Source of the DNA: Henckelia pumila
Taxonomy: Eukaryota > Streptophyta > Magnoliopsida > Lamiales > Gesneriaceae
DNA length: 64,000 bases
Direction of reading: 5' to 3'
Assembly: GCF_033568475.1 (NCBI RefSeq)
Contig: NC_133120.1
Span: 93,266,151 to 93,330,150 of the forward strand
Part shown: one piece after another, positions 30,848-41,888 of the stretch
How positions within the stretch are numbered: the stretch's first letter is position 1
Layout of the letters: every line of letters begins with the position of its first letter
The notes under the pieces: model-generated
What the model was told of the DNA's origin: nothing
Database searches by the model: none
Seen by the model: only the letters and a program-made list of their open reading frames with translations
Made by a program: the position numbers and the translations under genes

Positions 30848-32257
30848 TGATAAGTGTATTTTATACACTTAATTTATATATGATTTTAATTATTAATTGT
30901 TTGTTTCGAGCAGATTTATGTGGGTATTTTGTTGTATTTGTGTTTACAGTGAATTATGGAATTTTGTGGAGAAAATAAGAATTATTGAATTTATTTGGAA
31001 TTTAGAAGAGGAAAGAATAAAAGAAAGGAAAAAAGAAAAGAAGGAAAGAAACGTACAGAGAAGAGAAGAAAAGAAGAGGAATAGTGTTGGGCTTTTGTTT
31101 AATTGGGCCTTAAATGGTTAGCGCGTCTTCAAGCGCTAATGAGGAAGGGAAGAAGAGCTAACGCGCTGAATTGAAGAATTGGAATCGCGAGATTGAGGCG
31201 CGCCCGTGCCGTTCCTAGAGCGCCCGCTCCGTTGCTGTTTGGAAAGTTTTAATTATCTCGGGCAATTAATTCTTGGGCTTGATTTTGTGGGCTTTTGCTG
31301 AACGATATAAAAAGGAATTGAATCAGACTTGTAAAGGGAGCCGCACAACATATCACACGCAGATATCAGAGAACAGAGATTGATCGTGATCGTGAGATTT
31401 CTGAGGAATCTGGAGCTTTAACTTGAAGAACGAAGACGGAGTTCGATAGACCGGACACGGCGTCGACGACGGATTTGATTCTTATCTTATTTTTTATTTT
31501 AATTCTGAATTTATGTTTGGATTTATGAATTATTGTTTTATTCAGAATTCAGTTATGAACTAATTTTTTAGAGTCTAGAGGTCGGATGGAACCTGGTGTA
31601 GACACTTTCATGAATTCTTGATTTTATTGAATTGAGTTTTGTTTCTAGATTAATTTTTTTTCTAGAATTGATTGTCTTTTCAATTATCTGATCAATAATT
31701 GATTTGTTATATTTATTTAAAATCATTGCTCGGGAGAGGGGATTTTGAATAGGACCATTGGAAAATACACTGTTAATTATTTATACAGCTCGGGAGAGTG
31801 TATAATTTTAACAGAGCTTTTAAAAAGAACATTGTTTTGTGATAGATCACTGCGATAAATTCTTAATAGGGATATTGGAATTTAATTGTAGATGATAAAA
31901 ATTATTTGTTGCTCGAGAGAGGGAAATAATAAACTTAAGTGTTCTTGGCTATTAATTGACTGAAATTCATGAAGATTAATTAATTATGATTGATTGTTGT
32001 TGAAACCAGGTAAAATCTATACCTCTAGACCATTTTTCTCTGATTGATATTCAGTTGAAAGTTGTGTGCGTGCTTTTAAATCATCTGATTATTTTATTTT
32101 TTGCAAAATTCTCAAAGTTTGATATTCTAGATAAAGTTTGGACTATTTTAATTACAAGTACTGATTATTTTCATTTTACTCCCTGTGGGATCGATATCTG
32201 AATTATTCACTATATTAAAACTTGGCACTCGTACGCTTGCGAGGAATTTTCACAACA
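30848..32257 (+). repeat. 5' LTR of the Athila-like element
   Basis: 1410 bp, starting TGATAAGTGTATTTTATACA, itself a small palindrome-containing end, and ending TTTTCACAACA. It contains several GCGC-rich words (AGCGCGTCTTCAAGCGCT, GCTAACGCGC) and a TATA-like ATATAAAAAGG near 31306, followed by a short transcribed-looking leader. Confidence 0.9.
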
Positions 32258-32263
32258 AGTTTT

Positions 32264-32280
32264 TGGCGCCGTTGCCGAGG
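32264..32280 (+). other. tRNA-Asp type primer binding site
   Basis: TGGCGCCGTTGCCGAGG follows the 5' LTR after a few bases. It matches the Asp-tRNA primer site known from Athila and related plant Ty3 elements. Confidence 0.8.
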
Positions 32281-32394
32281 AGTAAATTTTGATTATTTTT
32301 TAGTCTTGTTACCAATTAGTCTAGATTTTAATTTAGAGTTTTTTATTTTATTTTAAGTTACTAATTAATTTCTTCTTATTTTTAATTGCAGTCT

Positions 32395-34623
32395 ATGCGA
32401 CGATCTCAAAGTGCGAATTCTCTACTGTTTGATCTGGAGATCGAGCGCACTGCACGTGCTTTAAGAAGAGCTAGAAGAGAAGAAATTGAAAGAATGGCTG
32501 AAGAAGTAAATCAAGCTCCCTTGGTTCCAATCAGAGATCACTTCAGGCCGACGATCCAGGCTCACTATTCTGAAATCGCTCGAGGAACTATCAACGCTAA
32601 CAATTTTGAGCTGAAACCTGCTTTGATCAACATGGTTCAACAGAACCAATTTAATGGGAGCGCCACTGCTGATCCTCACCTACACCTACGCACCTTCTTG
32701 GAGATAACTGATACGGTAAAAATTAATGGTGTGTCTGAGGATATTATTCGCTTACGCTTGTTTCCTTTTTCTCTCAGGGATCAAGCCAGAAGTTGGTTGC
32801 AATCACTGCCGCTAGGAAGCATCACTACTTGGGAGAGAATGGCAGAAAAATTTCTTGCAAAATATTTTCCATCTGCCAAATCCACCCAACTGAAGATAGA
32901 GATCAGCACATTCCGGCAGTTGGACACTGAACAGCTATACGAGGCGTGGGAAAGGTACAAAGAATTACTTAGACGTTGTCCTAACCACAATTTTGCAGAT
33001 TGAAAACAGATCGAGTGGTTTTACAACGGACTGAATGCGCCTACAAGGATGAATGTGGATTCTGCTTCTGGAGGAACTATTTTTGCAAAGGACCCCGTAC
33101 AGGCCTACGATATGCTGGAACAGATGACGGTTAATAGTTTTCAATGGCCATTTGAGCTTATGGGAGTCAAGAAGCCGGCTGGAGTGTATGCAGTGGATCC
33201 TCTCACATCCATCACCGCTCAATTATATGCACTGACTACACAGGTAGCTTCTTTGAATAAGATTAATGTTGCAGATTCAACTGGAGTTGAAGGATCACAC
33301 GCCTTAGAGAAAGTTAATTATATCACTCCTAATGGCTACCGAGGTTATGGAGCTTACAGAGGTAACCCTGTCCCTAATACTTACCATCCTAGCTTGCGAA
33401 ATCATGAAAATTTTTCTTATACTAACAATAATAATGTGTTGAATCCTTCGGTGTTCATGACAAATAAGAGTGAGGATAAGCCGTCTTTGGAGGATGTGGT
33501 TAGTACTTTTGTGCAGGAATCAGGTAAGAGGATGGCCAGAACTGAGTCTCGCCTTGACAGCTTGGAGACGCACATGGCCAACATGGGCGCGGTATTGCAA
33601 TCCATGGAGACTAGCATTGGGCAGTTGGCAAACGCACTGAAAGACAACAACCGCGGCCAGTTCCCTAGCAATACTGAGGTGAATCCTAAGGAACAGTGCA
33701 ATGCCATAGAGTTGAGAAGTGTAAAAGAAGTTGGAGTCCAAGAACCTGCTGTTGAAGAGGAGAAATCTGAGGAAAAAGTCGAAGAGAAGGAGTCTAAACC
33801 TGAGCCAAAACCAATGTACAAGCCTCCACTTCCATACCCGCAGAGGTTCAAGAAGAAAGCATTGGATGAGCAATTCTCCAAATTTTTGGAGATTTTCAAG
33901 AAAATTCACATCAACATCCCCTTTGCTGATGCTTTGGAGCAAATGCCAAATTATGCAAAATTCATCAAGGAGATGATGTCCAAGAAAAGGAGACTGCTAG
34001 AGAATGAAGTGGTGAATTTGAATGAAGAGTGCAGTGCGGTGCTTCAAAAGAAGATGCCCCAAAAGCTTAAGGATCCAGGGAGTTTTACTATTCCTTGTTC
34101 TATTGGTAGTTCTCATTTTAATAATGCACTTTGTGATTTAGGGGCCAGTATTAACTTAATGCCATTATCTATTTACAGGGCCTTGGAGTTGGGTGAGATG
34201 AAATCCACTATAATTTCATTGCAGTTGGCGGATCGGAGCATTACATATCCCCTAGGAATTGTTGAAGATGTTCTAGTCAAGGTGGATAAATTTATCTTCC
34301 CAGCGGATTTTGTGATATTGGACATTGAAGCGGATCATGGTGCTCCGCTGATTTTTGGACGCCCGTTTTTGGCTACTACTGATGCCAAAATAGATGTCAA
34401 GAATGGTGAATTATCGATGGGTGTGGAGTACGAACGAGTGGTCTTCAACTTATTCACGAAAGCACCCATTCCACCCATTGAAGAATTGTGTTTAATTGAT
34501 CAAGTGGAGAAGTTGGAAGCGCCAAATTTACCAACAAAAAAAGCCACGAAGAACAAGAAAGCAAAATTTAAAAGGCGGTTCGTTGAATTTATTTGGCGAG
34601 TAAAAGAGAAAGGGAAGATCTAA
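32395..34623 (+). pseudogene. Athila-type gag-protease ORF with one internal stop
   Basis: One frame from ATG 32395 to TAA 34621-34623 (742 codons), interrupted by a single TGA at 33001-33003 inside Gag. The first part is retrotransposon Gag (NNFELKPALINMVQQNQF, then FLEITDTVKINGV). Next comes a charged Glu/Lys/Pro linker (about 33740-33830). The C-terminal region is an aspartic protease domain with CDLGASINLMPLSIY (D-L-G in place of the more usual D-S/T-G) and LIFGRPFLATTDAKID. The ORF then ends, where full Athila elements continue into RT. The DLGAS form is usual for this lineage. Confidence 0.9.
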
Positions 34624-35575
34624 CACCGGTGAAAGTCGGGCTGACGACTTTAAACCAAGCGCTACTTGGGAGGCAACCCAAGCATTTTCTTTTATTTTAT
34701 TTTATTTGCTTTTATTTTCAGTTTATTTAATTTTTGTTATTTAATTGTTTTAAGTATTTTTATTTTAAATTTTTTAGCTTAATTTTTCTTAATTTTCACA
34801 ATTATTTTCAGGCTTAAAAATTTCAATGCCGAGCAAAGGGCGCGCCAGCGCCACTCCTCTCGAGCGCCCGCACCTCCCCTTCGTTTCACTAAGTCAAGAA
34901 CAGTGCTACACCTTGCGCTATCGCACAATCCAAGGGCGCATACTTAAGCACTATCGCGCTCACTTACAGCGCCTCGCTATGCGCTATCGCGCTCTCTCAA
35001 CCGCATAATCTCCAGCGCTATCGCGCTTGTTAACCGCACGTGAACAACGCTTCACTAAGCGCTATCGCGCAACTTAAGGGGCCGCAGATAAATTTTGATT
35101 CAGAGATTAAAAATCCAGTCTGCTCGTTTCCATTCCATCTCTAAATTTCATCTCACACTCTCGCACGATCCGATGTCAATCTTCCACTCAACAAAATATA
35201 ACCATCTATAGGATTTTGATCTTCATTACAAGGCAGAGATTCCCAGAATTCGTTCTTGCTCCATTACGCTCGTCCAGAAACAGGGGAATCTTGGAAGGTT
35301 TGGGAAGTTTTTTTTTGTGAACGGTACAAAAGCTGAAATTTTCTCTATTACATTTGAGCAGTGTTAAAGTTTGTGTGTTGAGGCTGTTGGGTTGTTTGAA
35401 TTGTGGTGTGAAGAAAGTTTGATGCGAGTGAATTTCTATATGATCAACTTCGTGCATACCAAGTGTTTGTTGAATTGCTTGGGTTAAAGTTGTGTTTGAA
35501 CGTTGCTGGAATTGGTTGGAGTTTAGTGCATTGTTTGTTTGAGGCATTTGATTTGAGTTGAATTATTGCGTTAAA
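34624..35575 (+). other. Region in place of pol, with GCGCTATCGCGC repeats
   Basis: Starts with the block found after gag-pro in Athila elements (GGGCTGACGACTTTAAACC, CTTGGGAGGCAACCCAAGC). RT, RNase H and integrase are missing. From 34840 to 35090 the composition turns GC-rich, with about six copies of variants of GCGCTATCGCGC. The remainder is untranslated leader before ATG 35576. Confidence 0.75.
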
Positions 35576-36738
35576 ATGCCACCGAAAACCAAAGGAAAGG
35601 GAGCACTTTCTTCATCCTCTGCTGCTCCATATGATAGACACAGATTTTGGAATGCCACAGCAGAGGAGTATTGTTTTGATGTAATGGATAAAGGGATGTA
35701 CAAAGAAAGGGGAATGAGCTTGAGAGAGCTTGATGCTCCGGCGTTAATTGAAGCTGAGAGAAGAGGTTGGGAGCAATTTGTTAGGAGTCCGCCAGATGCT
35801 GTTATATCATTGATTCATGAGTTTTATGCAAATTTGATGGTCAAAGATGTGAATCTGAAAGTTCGAGTTCGAGGAAAATTGGTAGTTTTGATAGGACTAC
35901 GATTAATAATCTCTATGGCATGCCGAACTTGAATATTGAAGATGATGAGTACCAGACATTCAAAAACAATCCATTTCCTGATAATCTGGTACTTCAGACT
36001 TTGTGTCAGGATGGGGCGGAATGGAAGAGGAATGCGAGGGATGAAGCTGTTACATTTTCATCCATCTTTTTTAGAAGAGAACCAAATAATTGGCATGAGT
36101 TTGTGGCTGCCAGGATGTTGCCATCTGGGCATACATCCGATGTGACTAAGGTTAGAGCTGGTCTTGTGTACTGCATTGTGACTGGAAAATCTGTTGATGC
36201 TGGGAGGGTGATTCAGGAATCTATTATTGCTGCAGTTAGGGGTTCTTCGGCTATCAGTTTACCCCACTCGTCTTTGATTACTCAATTTTTCCGGTTAGCT
36301 GGTGTTGTGTGGGATGATACGGAGCAGATTCTTCCAATTTGAGGTCCTATAAGAATTACTGGTGCACTGAGACGGGACAAGAAGAAGAAAGCGACCGGTA
36401 CTTCTGAACAGGCAGCTGAACCATCGCAGCACTCTGAGCCACTACCACACTTTGAGCCAGCACCTTCCCATTTGGAAGGACCTATGTCACTACCAACGCA
36501 TCCGGCCACTGAGTATTCTACTCGTGATGAGTCTACGACCGTGCTTGCTCAGATGAAGAAGCAGTGGAAGATGATGCGAGCACATATGACATATATGCAT
36601 GACTTCACTGCCGCTCTCGCCCAGAATTATCCTCCCACTGTTGTGCCTTATCCACCTCCTCCGCAGTGGTCTCCTGATGATACTGCTGATGCTGCCCCTT
36701 CTTTTCATGGAGATGATGATGATGCCGCCGAGTCCTGA
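35576..36738 (+). pseudogene. Athila 3' ORF (putative plant transposon protein domain), frameshift and stop
   Basis: Begins MPPKTKGKG at 35576. The middle, ending FYANL...VRVRGK then NNLYGMP, matches the conserved block of the putative plant transposon protein family (PF20167-like) found in the 3' ORF of Athila elements. A one-base shift near 35888 separates the halves, and TGA at 36340-36342 breaks the second. The same frame then runs to 36738 through a Pro/His/Asp-rich tail. The function of this family is unknown. Confidence 0.75.
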
Positions 36739-38420
36739 TGCTCGGTGTCGAAGGTATGAGTCCCTTGTTCGTTCTCTTTGTTTTAATCATTAGAGACAAT
36801 GATTATATTAAGTTTGGGGGGGGGGGGGGGAGGTGAATCAGTGTATGATATTGTTGATTGGTTGAGTGTTGTTTGGTTGAATATTATGTGTGGTTCATAG
36901 ATAAAATTTTTTGTTGAGTTTAGTAGTGTTAGTTGAGTTGAGTTGAAAAGAAGTTGAGAAAGAAATGGATGCATGGCTGATAAAATTTTTTTTGTGCTAT
37001 AACTGAAATCCATGATTGTCCACCTATCTCACAAATATTTTTTGAAAAAATGGAACTAATTAGATGAACAATTCCCTATATACTCTGTGATTAATACTTG
37101 AATCTGAGTTTTGAGACATACAGACATAGATATCATTGAGGCATTGTTTGGATTTTTTGGGACTAATTTTCATTGAAATAATTTATTCTTAGTTGCCTAT
37201 TTGAGCCTACACGTATATTAGTACTTTGAGGTACGAGAAAATCTAAAGTTGTTGGAAATCATCGTTTACTGCTGATGATTAGTTTTTATGCACTGATTGG
37301 AAATTTGTATGATTTAATTGTGGATTGAGACTTGTCTAGAACTAGTTCGAATACTCTTCGAGACGAAATAAGGGCAATACTATGATTAGAAATGATTTAG
37401 GCAATTTTTCTGAATTCGTTTGAGCCTTTCAAGCTACCTAATTATTTGTTATCCCTAGTACCTTATTTGAGCTTATTGAAAATCGAATGGCATGCGTGTA
37501 AACGTGTGATTAAACCCCCATTCGTCATTTTTTCAAAGTCCTACATTGACTACCTGAATAGCCTATACACTAATTCCTACCTTTAAAAGAGTAATTTGAA
37601 TGCTAAAATGTTATATTCTCCTAGTTTTATTTGTGAAAAATGGAATGGTGTGGTGGATGAATTGAAAATGATGAAAAGAGGTAGTAGAAAAAAAAAGAGA
37701 TGAAAAATGTGGTTGAAAAAGTTATGAAAGAAAGAAAAAAAAAATTGTGAAAGAAGAAGTGAAAAGTTGAAAAAAAAAACAATGAAGTGAATTGAGAAAA
37801 AAAGTGTGAAGTTGTGAATGAAAAGGAGTTGAGATTGAAGTTAGATTAAACATAAATATAAATTACTCCTTATTTGAATTCTTATCCTTCATTTGTAGCC
37901 ATAAGTCAGGCCTTACATTATAAGCTGATTAAGTCCTATTGACCGAGTCTCAGTTGCCCAATATACTAGTGGAGAAGAGTTGCGAGAATTTAGCTTATGG
38001 ACTGTTGATTGATGCTTTTAATGATTATGAATTTTGATCGAAACACGCACACACGCTTATTCATTGCATTTACCTTATTATGAGTGTTTTTAATTCAATA
38101 TCCTATAATTTGATCCTATGCTACCTTGAAAAGTCCTCATGATCTATGAATGTTTAAATTGAATTTGGACAATGGTGTTTTGAAACGTGAGTTGCGGAGA
38201 TTGTGAGTTTATGCGGTTATTTTGTTATGACTGAAATTTTCAAGTGCTAGTTGGGTGTGATATGATTGGATTTGAAAATTCTTTGAAATCATTGCTGAGG
38301 CCATTGCTCCATAATATTTCTTGACTATTCTTGTTGATTGTTGGGTAGTAGTATTTTTTGGAATTTATTGTTTTGAATAGTTTTGCTCGGGATTAGCAAA
38401 AGTCTAAGTTTGGGGGTATT
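36739..38420 (+). other. 3' untranslated region and polypurine tracts of the Athila-like element
   Basis: No ORF. A polypurine signal AAGTTT plus a run of 15 G (36816-36830) follows the 3' ORF. A second AAGTTTGGGGGTA lies at 38406-38418 directly before the 3' LTR and is the functional PPT. A purine-rich GAAAAA stretch spans about 37680-37850. Long 3' UTRs of this kind are usual in Athila. Confidence 0.8.
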
Positions 38421-39811
38421 TGATAAGTGTATTTTATACACTTAATTTATATATGATTTTAATTATTAATTGTTTGTTTCGAGCAGATTTATGTGGGTAT
38501 TTTGTTGTATTTGTGTTTACAGTGAATTATGGAATTTTGTGGAGAAAAGAAGAATTATTGAATTTATTTGGAATTTAGAAGAGGAAAAAATAAAAGAAAG
38601 GAAAAAAGAAAAAAAAGGAAAGAAACGTACAGAGAAGAGAAGAAAAGAAGAGGAATAGTGTTGGGCTTTTGTATAATTGGGCCTTAAATGGTTAGCGTGT
38701 CTTCAAGCGCTAATGAGGAAGGGAAGAAGAGCTAGCGCGCTGAATTGAAGAATTGGAATCGCGAGATTGAGGCGCGCCCGTGCCGTTGCTGTTTGGAAAG
38801 TTTTAATTATCTCGGGCAATTAATTTTTGGGCTTGATTTTGTGGGCTTTTGCTGAACGATATAAAAAAAATTGAATCAGACTTGTAAAGGGAGCCGCACA
38901 ACACATCACACGCAGATATCATAAAACAGAGATTGATTGTGATCATGAGATTTCTGAGGAATCTGGAGCTTTAACATGAAGAACGAAGACGGAGTTCGAT
39001 GGACCGGACACGGCGTCGACGACGGATTTGATTCTTATCTTATTTTTTATTTTAATCCTGAATTTATGTTTGGATTTATGAATTATTGTTTTATTCAGAA
39101 TTCAGTTATGAACTAATTTTTTAGAGTCTAGAGGTCGGATGGAACCTGGTGTAGACACTTTCATGAATGCTTGATTTTATTGAATTGAGTTTTGTTTCTA
39201 GATTAATTATTTTTTCTAGAATTGATTGTATTTTCAATTATCTGATCAATAATTGATTTGTTATATTTATTTGAAATCATTGCTCGGGAGAGGGGATTTT
39301 GAATAGGACCATTGGAAAATACACTATTAATTATTTATACAGCTCGGGAGAGTGTATAATTTTAACAGAGCTTTTAAAAAGAACATTGTTTTGTGATAGA
39401 TCACTGCGATAAATTCTTAATAGGGATATTGGAATTTAATTGTAGTTGATAAAAATTATTTGTTGCTCGGGAGAGGGAAATAATAAACTTAAGTGTTCTT
39501 GGCTATTAATTGACTGAAATTCATGAAGATTAATTAATTATGATTGATTGTTGTTGAAACCAGGTGAAATCTATACCTCTAGACCATTTTTCTCTGATTG
39601 ATATTCAGTTGAAAGTTGTGTGCGTGCTTTTAAATCATCTGATTATTTTATTTTTTGCAAAATTCTCAAAGTTTGATTTTCTAGATAAAGTTTGGACTAT
39701 TTTAATTACACGCACTGATTATTTTCATTTTACTCCCTGTGGGATCGATATCTGAATTATTCACTATATTAAAACTTGACACTCGTACGCTTGCGAGGAA
39801 TTTTCACAACA
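38421..39811 (+). repeat. 3' LTR of the Athila-like element
   Basis: 1391 bp. It is nearly identical to the 5' LTR, with scattered substitutions and one ~20-bp deletion near 38785. It ends CACAACA, followed by the GTCAT target duplication. Confidence 0.9.
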
Positions 39812-39854
39812 GTCATTAATTTTTTTTATTGCATATTTTCTTTTGAAGTTCAAA

Positions 39855-40194
39855 ATGGAAAACGGTATGAGCAAAGCTAAACAAAAAAATAATCTCATGG
39901 AAGTTTGCATACCCGATAGTGGTACAACGCACACTATTCTTCGAGATAAAAGATATTTTTTGGAATTAAAATCAACAAAAACAATGGTGAATACAATATC
40001 AGGTCCTGTAGACTTGATTGAAGGTTGTGTAAAAGCACATTTTTTGTTACCTAATGGTACAAATGTTTTGATAAATGATGCTTTATATTCACCAGAATCA
40101 AAAAGAAATTTGTTGAGTTTTAATGACATATATTTTCATGGGTATGATACTGAGACGATAACTGATGGAAATCAGAAATATATGTGTCTTACCA
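39855..40194 (+). pseudogene. copia-2 pol, 5' fragment (protease), cut by the chromovirus
   Basis: Opens at ATG 39855 (MENGMSKAK). It has the protease motif DSGTTH and the block NDALYSPESKRNLLSF, parallel to copia-1. It is interrupted at 40194 by the chromovirus LTR. The frame carries on after the TACCA duplication at 49459. Confidence 0.88.
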
Positions 40195-41770
40195 TGTAGT
40201 GACCCTGCATGGTATCACCTACTAACTGACAACTAATAGCATGCATTAAACTTAATACAGCAAAATAACTTAACAGAGTAAAACGTGCGGAAACATAACC
40301 ATAAATTACATATCATCTTAGTATAAAAGTGTCAAGCTTATTCATCAGTAGTGATACAACCATATCGAAATACTTAAAAGTAAACATTATACAGCTATAT
40401 CGAATCCTGCTGTATAACTAACTCCTCAAGGCCTGCTCCCTAATCCTGCCTTGAACCACCAGCTTCGTCCATCCTGCGACCTGCCCCATGGAATAGGGTG
40501 TTCAAGATAACAACTAGGACGTGAGCGCTAACGCCCAGTACATAAACATGAGTACACGTATAAATATTATGCATGCTACATGATGACTGGTAAAGGGTCA
40601 TCTGAAAAGTCATGCTCAGTACCGGCGCCACATGAGTGATGCCACCGCACGGATCAACCTCTGGGTGCAACCACACTCGTCAAGTACACCAGAGTAGTCA
40701 GACATAAATGTCCCCGCCGTCGTGGTACTCTCAGTGACAGACTATCGAGTATAGAGCTGAGCGGCTCTATAATCAGGTATATCAAGGTATAGGCTCAACG
40801 TGTATATGCACATGACATATGAATATAGAAAACGGTAAATCATATATCATGTCATATAATAATGCCAAATAAATGCAACATATAAACATGTATACTCGCT
40901 GGCAATCTCAGTGAATGTGTACGTACCTCTAGGCTAGTTCAAGTATAATAGGATCCTAGGTTCCAAGCCTATATTCAAAAGTTCACCGTATCACTACATA
41001 AATTCTATAAGCCTTAACTAAGCTAATAAGTACTCCCAAAACTTAAATAGATTCCCGGACCATACCTTCGTCCGTAGATAGCCCTTTGAAGTCGCAAGTC
41101 CCGGATGACTATAACCACTCCTTGGTTATTCCAAAACCTCTATTATAACCTATAGGGCCCTCAAGTGTATATCTCACACTATATAACTAAAGAAGGAACC
41201 TCGGGAATTCGTATTTCAAATTATGACTCCGAAGAGCCCTATTTATAGCCAAAAATCCGTCAGAGTTCGGAGCCTTCGAACTGGGTTCGGACCCTCCGAA
41301 CCTGCATGTACGACACTTGTCAAAAATCGCGGATTAGTCATCTAGCATTGCTGTCTGGGGGAGTTCGGAGCCTTTGAACTGGGTTTGGAGCCTCCGAACT
41401 GGCTGAGTTCGGAGCCTCCTAAGTGCTGGGTTCGGATCCTCCGAACTTTGTATTTGAGTTCGGATGTTCCGAACTCATTTCGGTGCCTCCGAACTGTCCG
41501 AGACCCCCAGGACCCTTCCTACCATTTTTGGACGTTCCGGAGCTGATTTTCCACTTATTTTTACCAAATAAGGACTCCTTAATCATGTTTTGCCATATTT
41601 AAAATTATATGCCATATCATAGCATGGAATGTGGAACTTGTCTATCACCCTTATATGCAGCGATCCCTCTGGTAATTCTGAAGTCCAATTATGCCCTGGA
41701 ATTGGTTAATTACTAACCCTTAATCATGTTTAACATATCATTATCTTAAAATGGAATCTGGGTTACTACA
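40195..41770 (-). repeat. 3' LTR of the chromovirus
   Basis: 1576 bp. On the minus strand the palindrome array (41265-41494) lies just upstream of the TATA box CTATAAATAGG (about 41237-41250). It is about 2 per cent different from the 5' LTR by partial inspection, with array-length differences. Confidence 0.9.
41265..41494 (-). repeat. Array of ~8 short palindromes upstream of the LTR TATA box
   Basis: Units of the form GTTCGGA-NNN-TCCGAAC (for example GTTCGGACCCTCCGAAC), spaced irregularly over 230 bp. Some units have one decayed arm. The array ends about 15 bp from the TATA box on the minus strand, where an enhancer would act. Compare 48971-49177 and 45580-45825. Confidence 0.88.
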
Positions 41771-41784
41771 TTCTCCCCACCTTT
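41771..41784 (-). other. Polypurine tract of the chromovirus
   Basis: On the minus strand the sequence reads AAAGGTGGGGAGAA immediately before the 3' LTR, as expected for the plus-strand primer. Confidence 0.8.
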
Positions 41785-41888
41785 AGATATTTCATCCGCG
41801 AAATAAAATCTAAAGACAAATCAAGATAATAATATGAAACATCAAACCATGTTTTATTACAACAATTGTAATTACAACTACATGATAA

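Larger units (their letters stand above)
30848..39811 (+). mobile_element. Athila-like Ty3 element lacking RT, RNase H and integrase
   Basis: 8964 bp with 5-bp target duplication GTCAT (30843-30847 and 39812-39816), inserted in the gag-pol spacer of copia-2. LTRs are 1410 and 1391 bp, begin TGATAAGTG and end CACAACA. They are highly similar apart from a ~20-bp deletion near 38785 in the right copy. A tRNA-Asp type PBS is present. Inside are gag-protease, then a leader and a 3' ORF of the Athila type, with no RT, RNase H or integrase. It therefore moved as a non-autonomous derivative, needing enzymes from another element. Confidence 0.92.

Noticed and set aside
33417-33942. Long minus-strand ORFs opposite Athila gag
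   Set aside because: Shadow of the gag frame; no domain.
34826-35008. ORF across the GCGC-rich block
   Set aside because: It arises from a GC-rich repeat with no domain and no Athila counterpart known to me.
35206-35547. Minus-strand 113-codon ORF before the Athila 3' ORF
   Set aside because: It lies in the leader, has biased composition and no homology I recognise.
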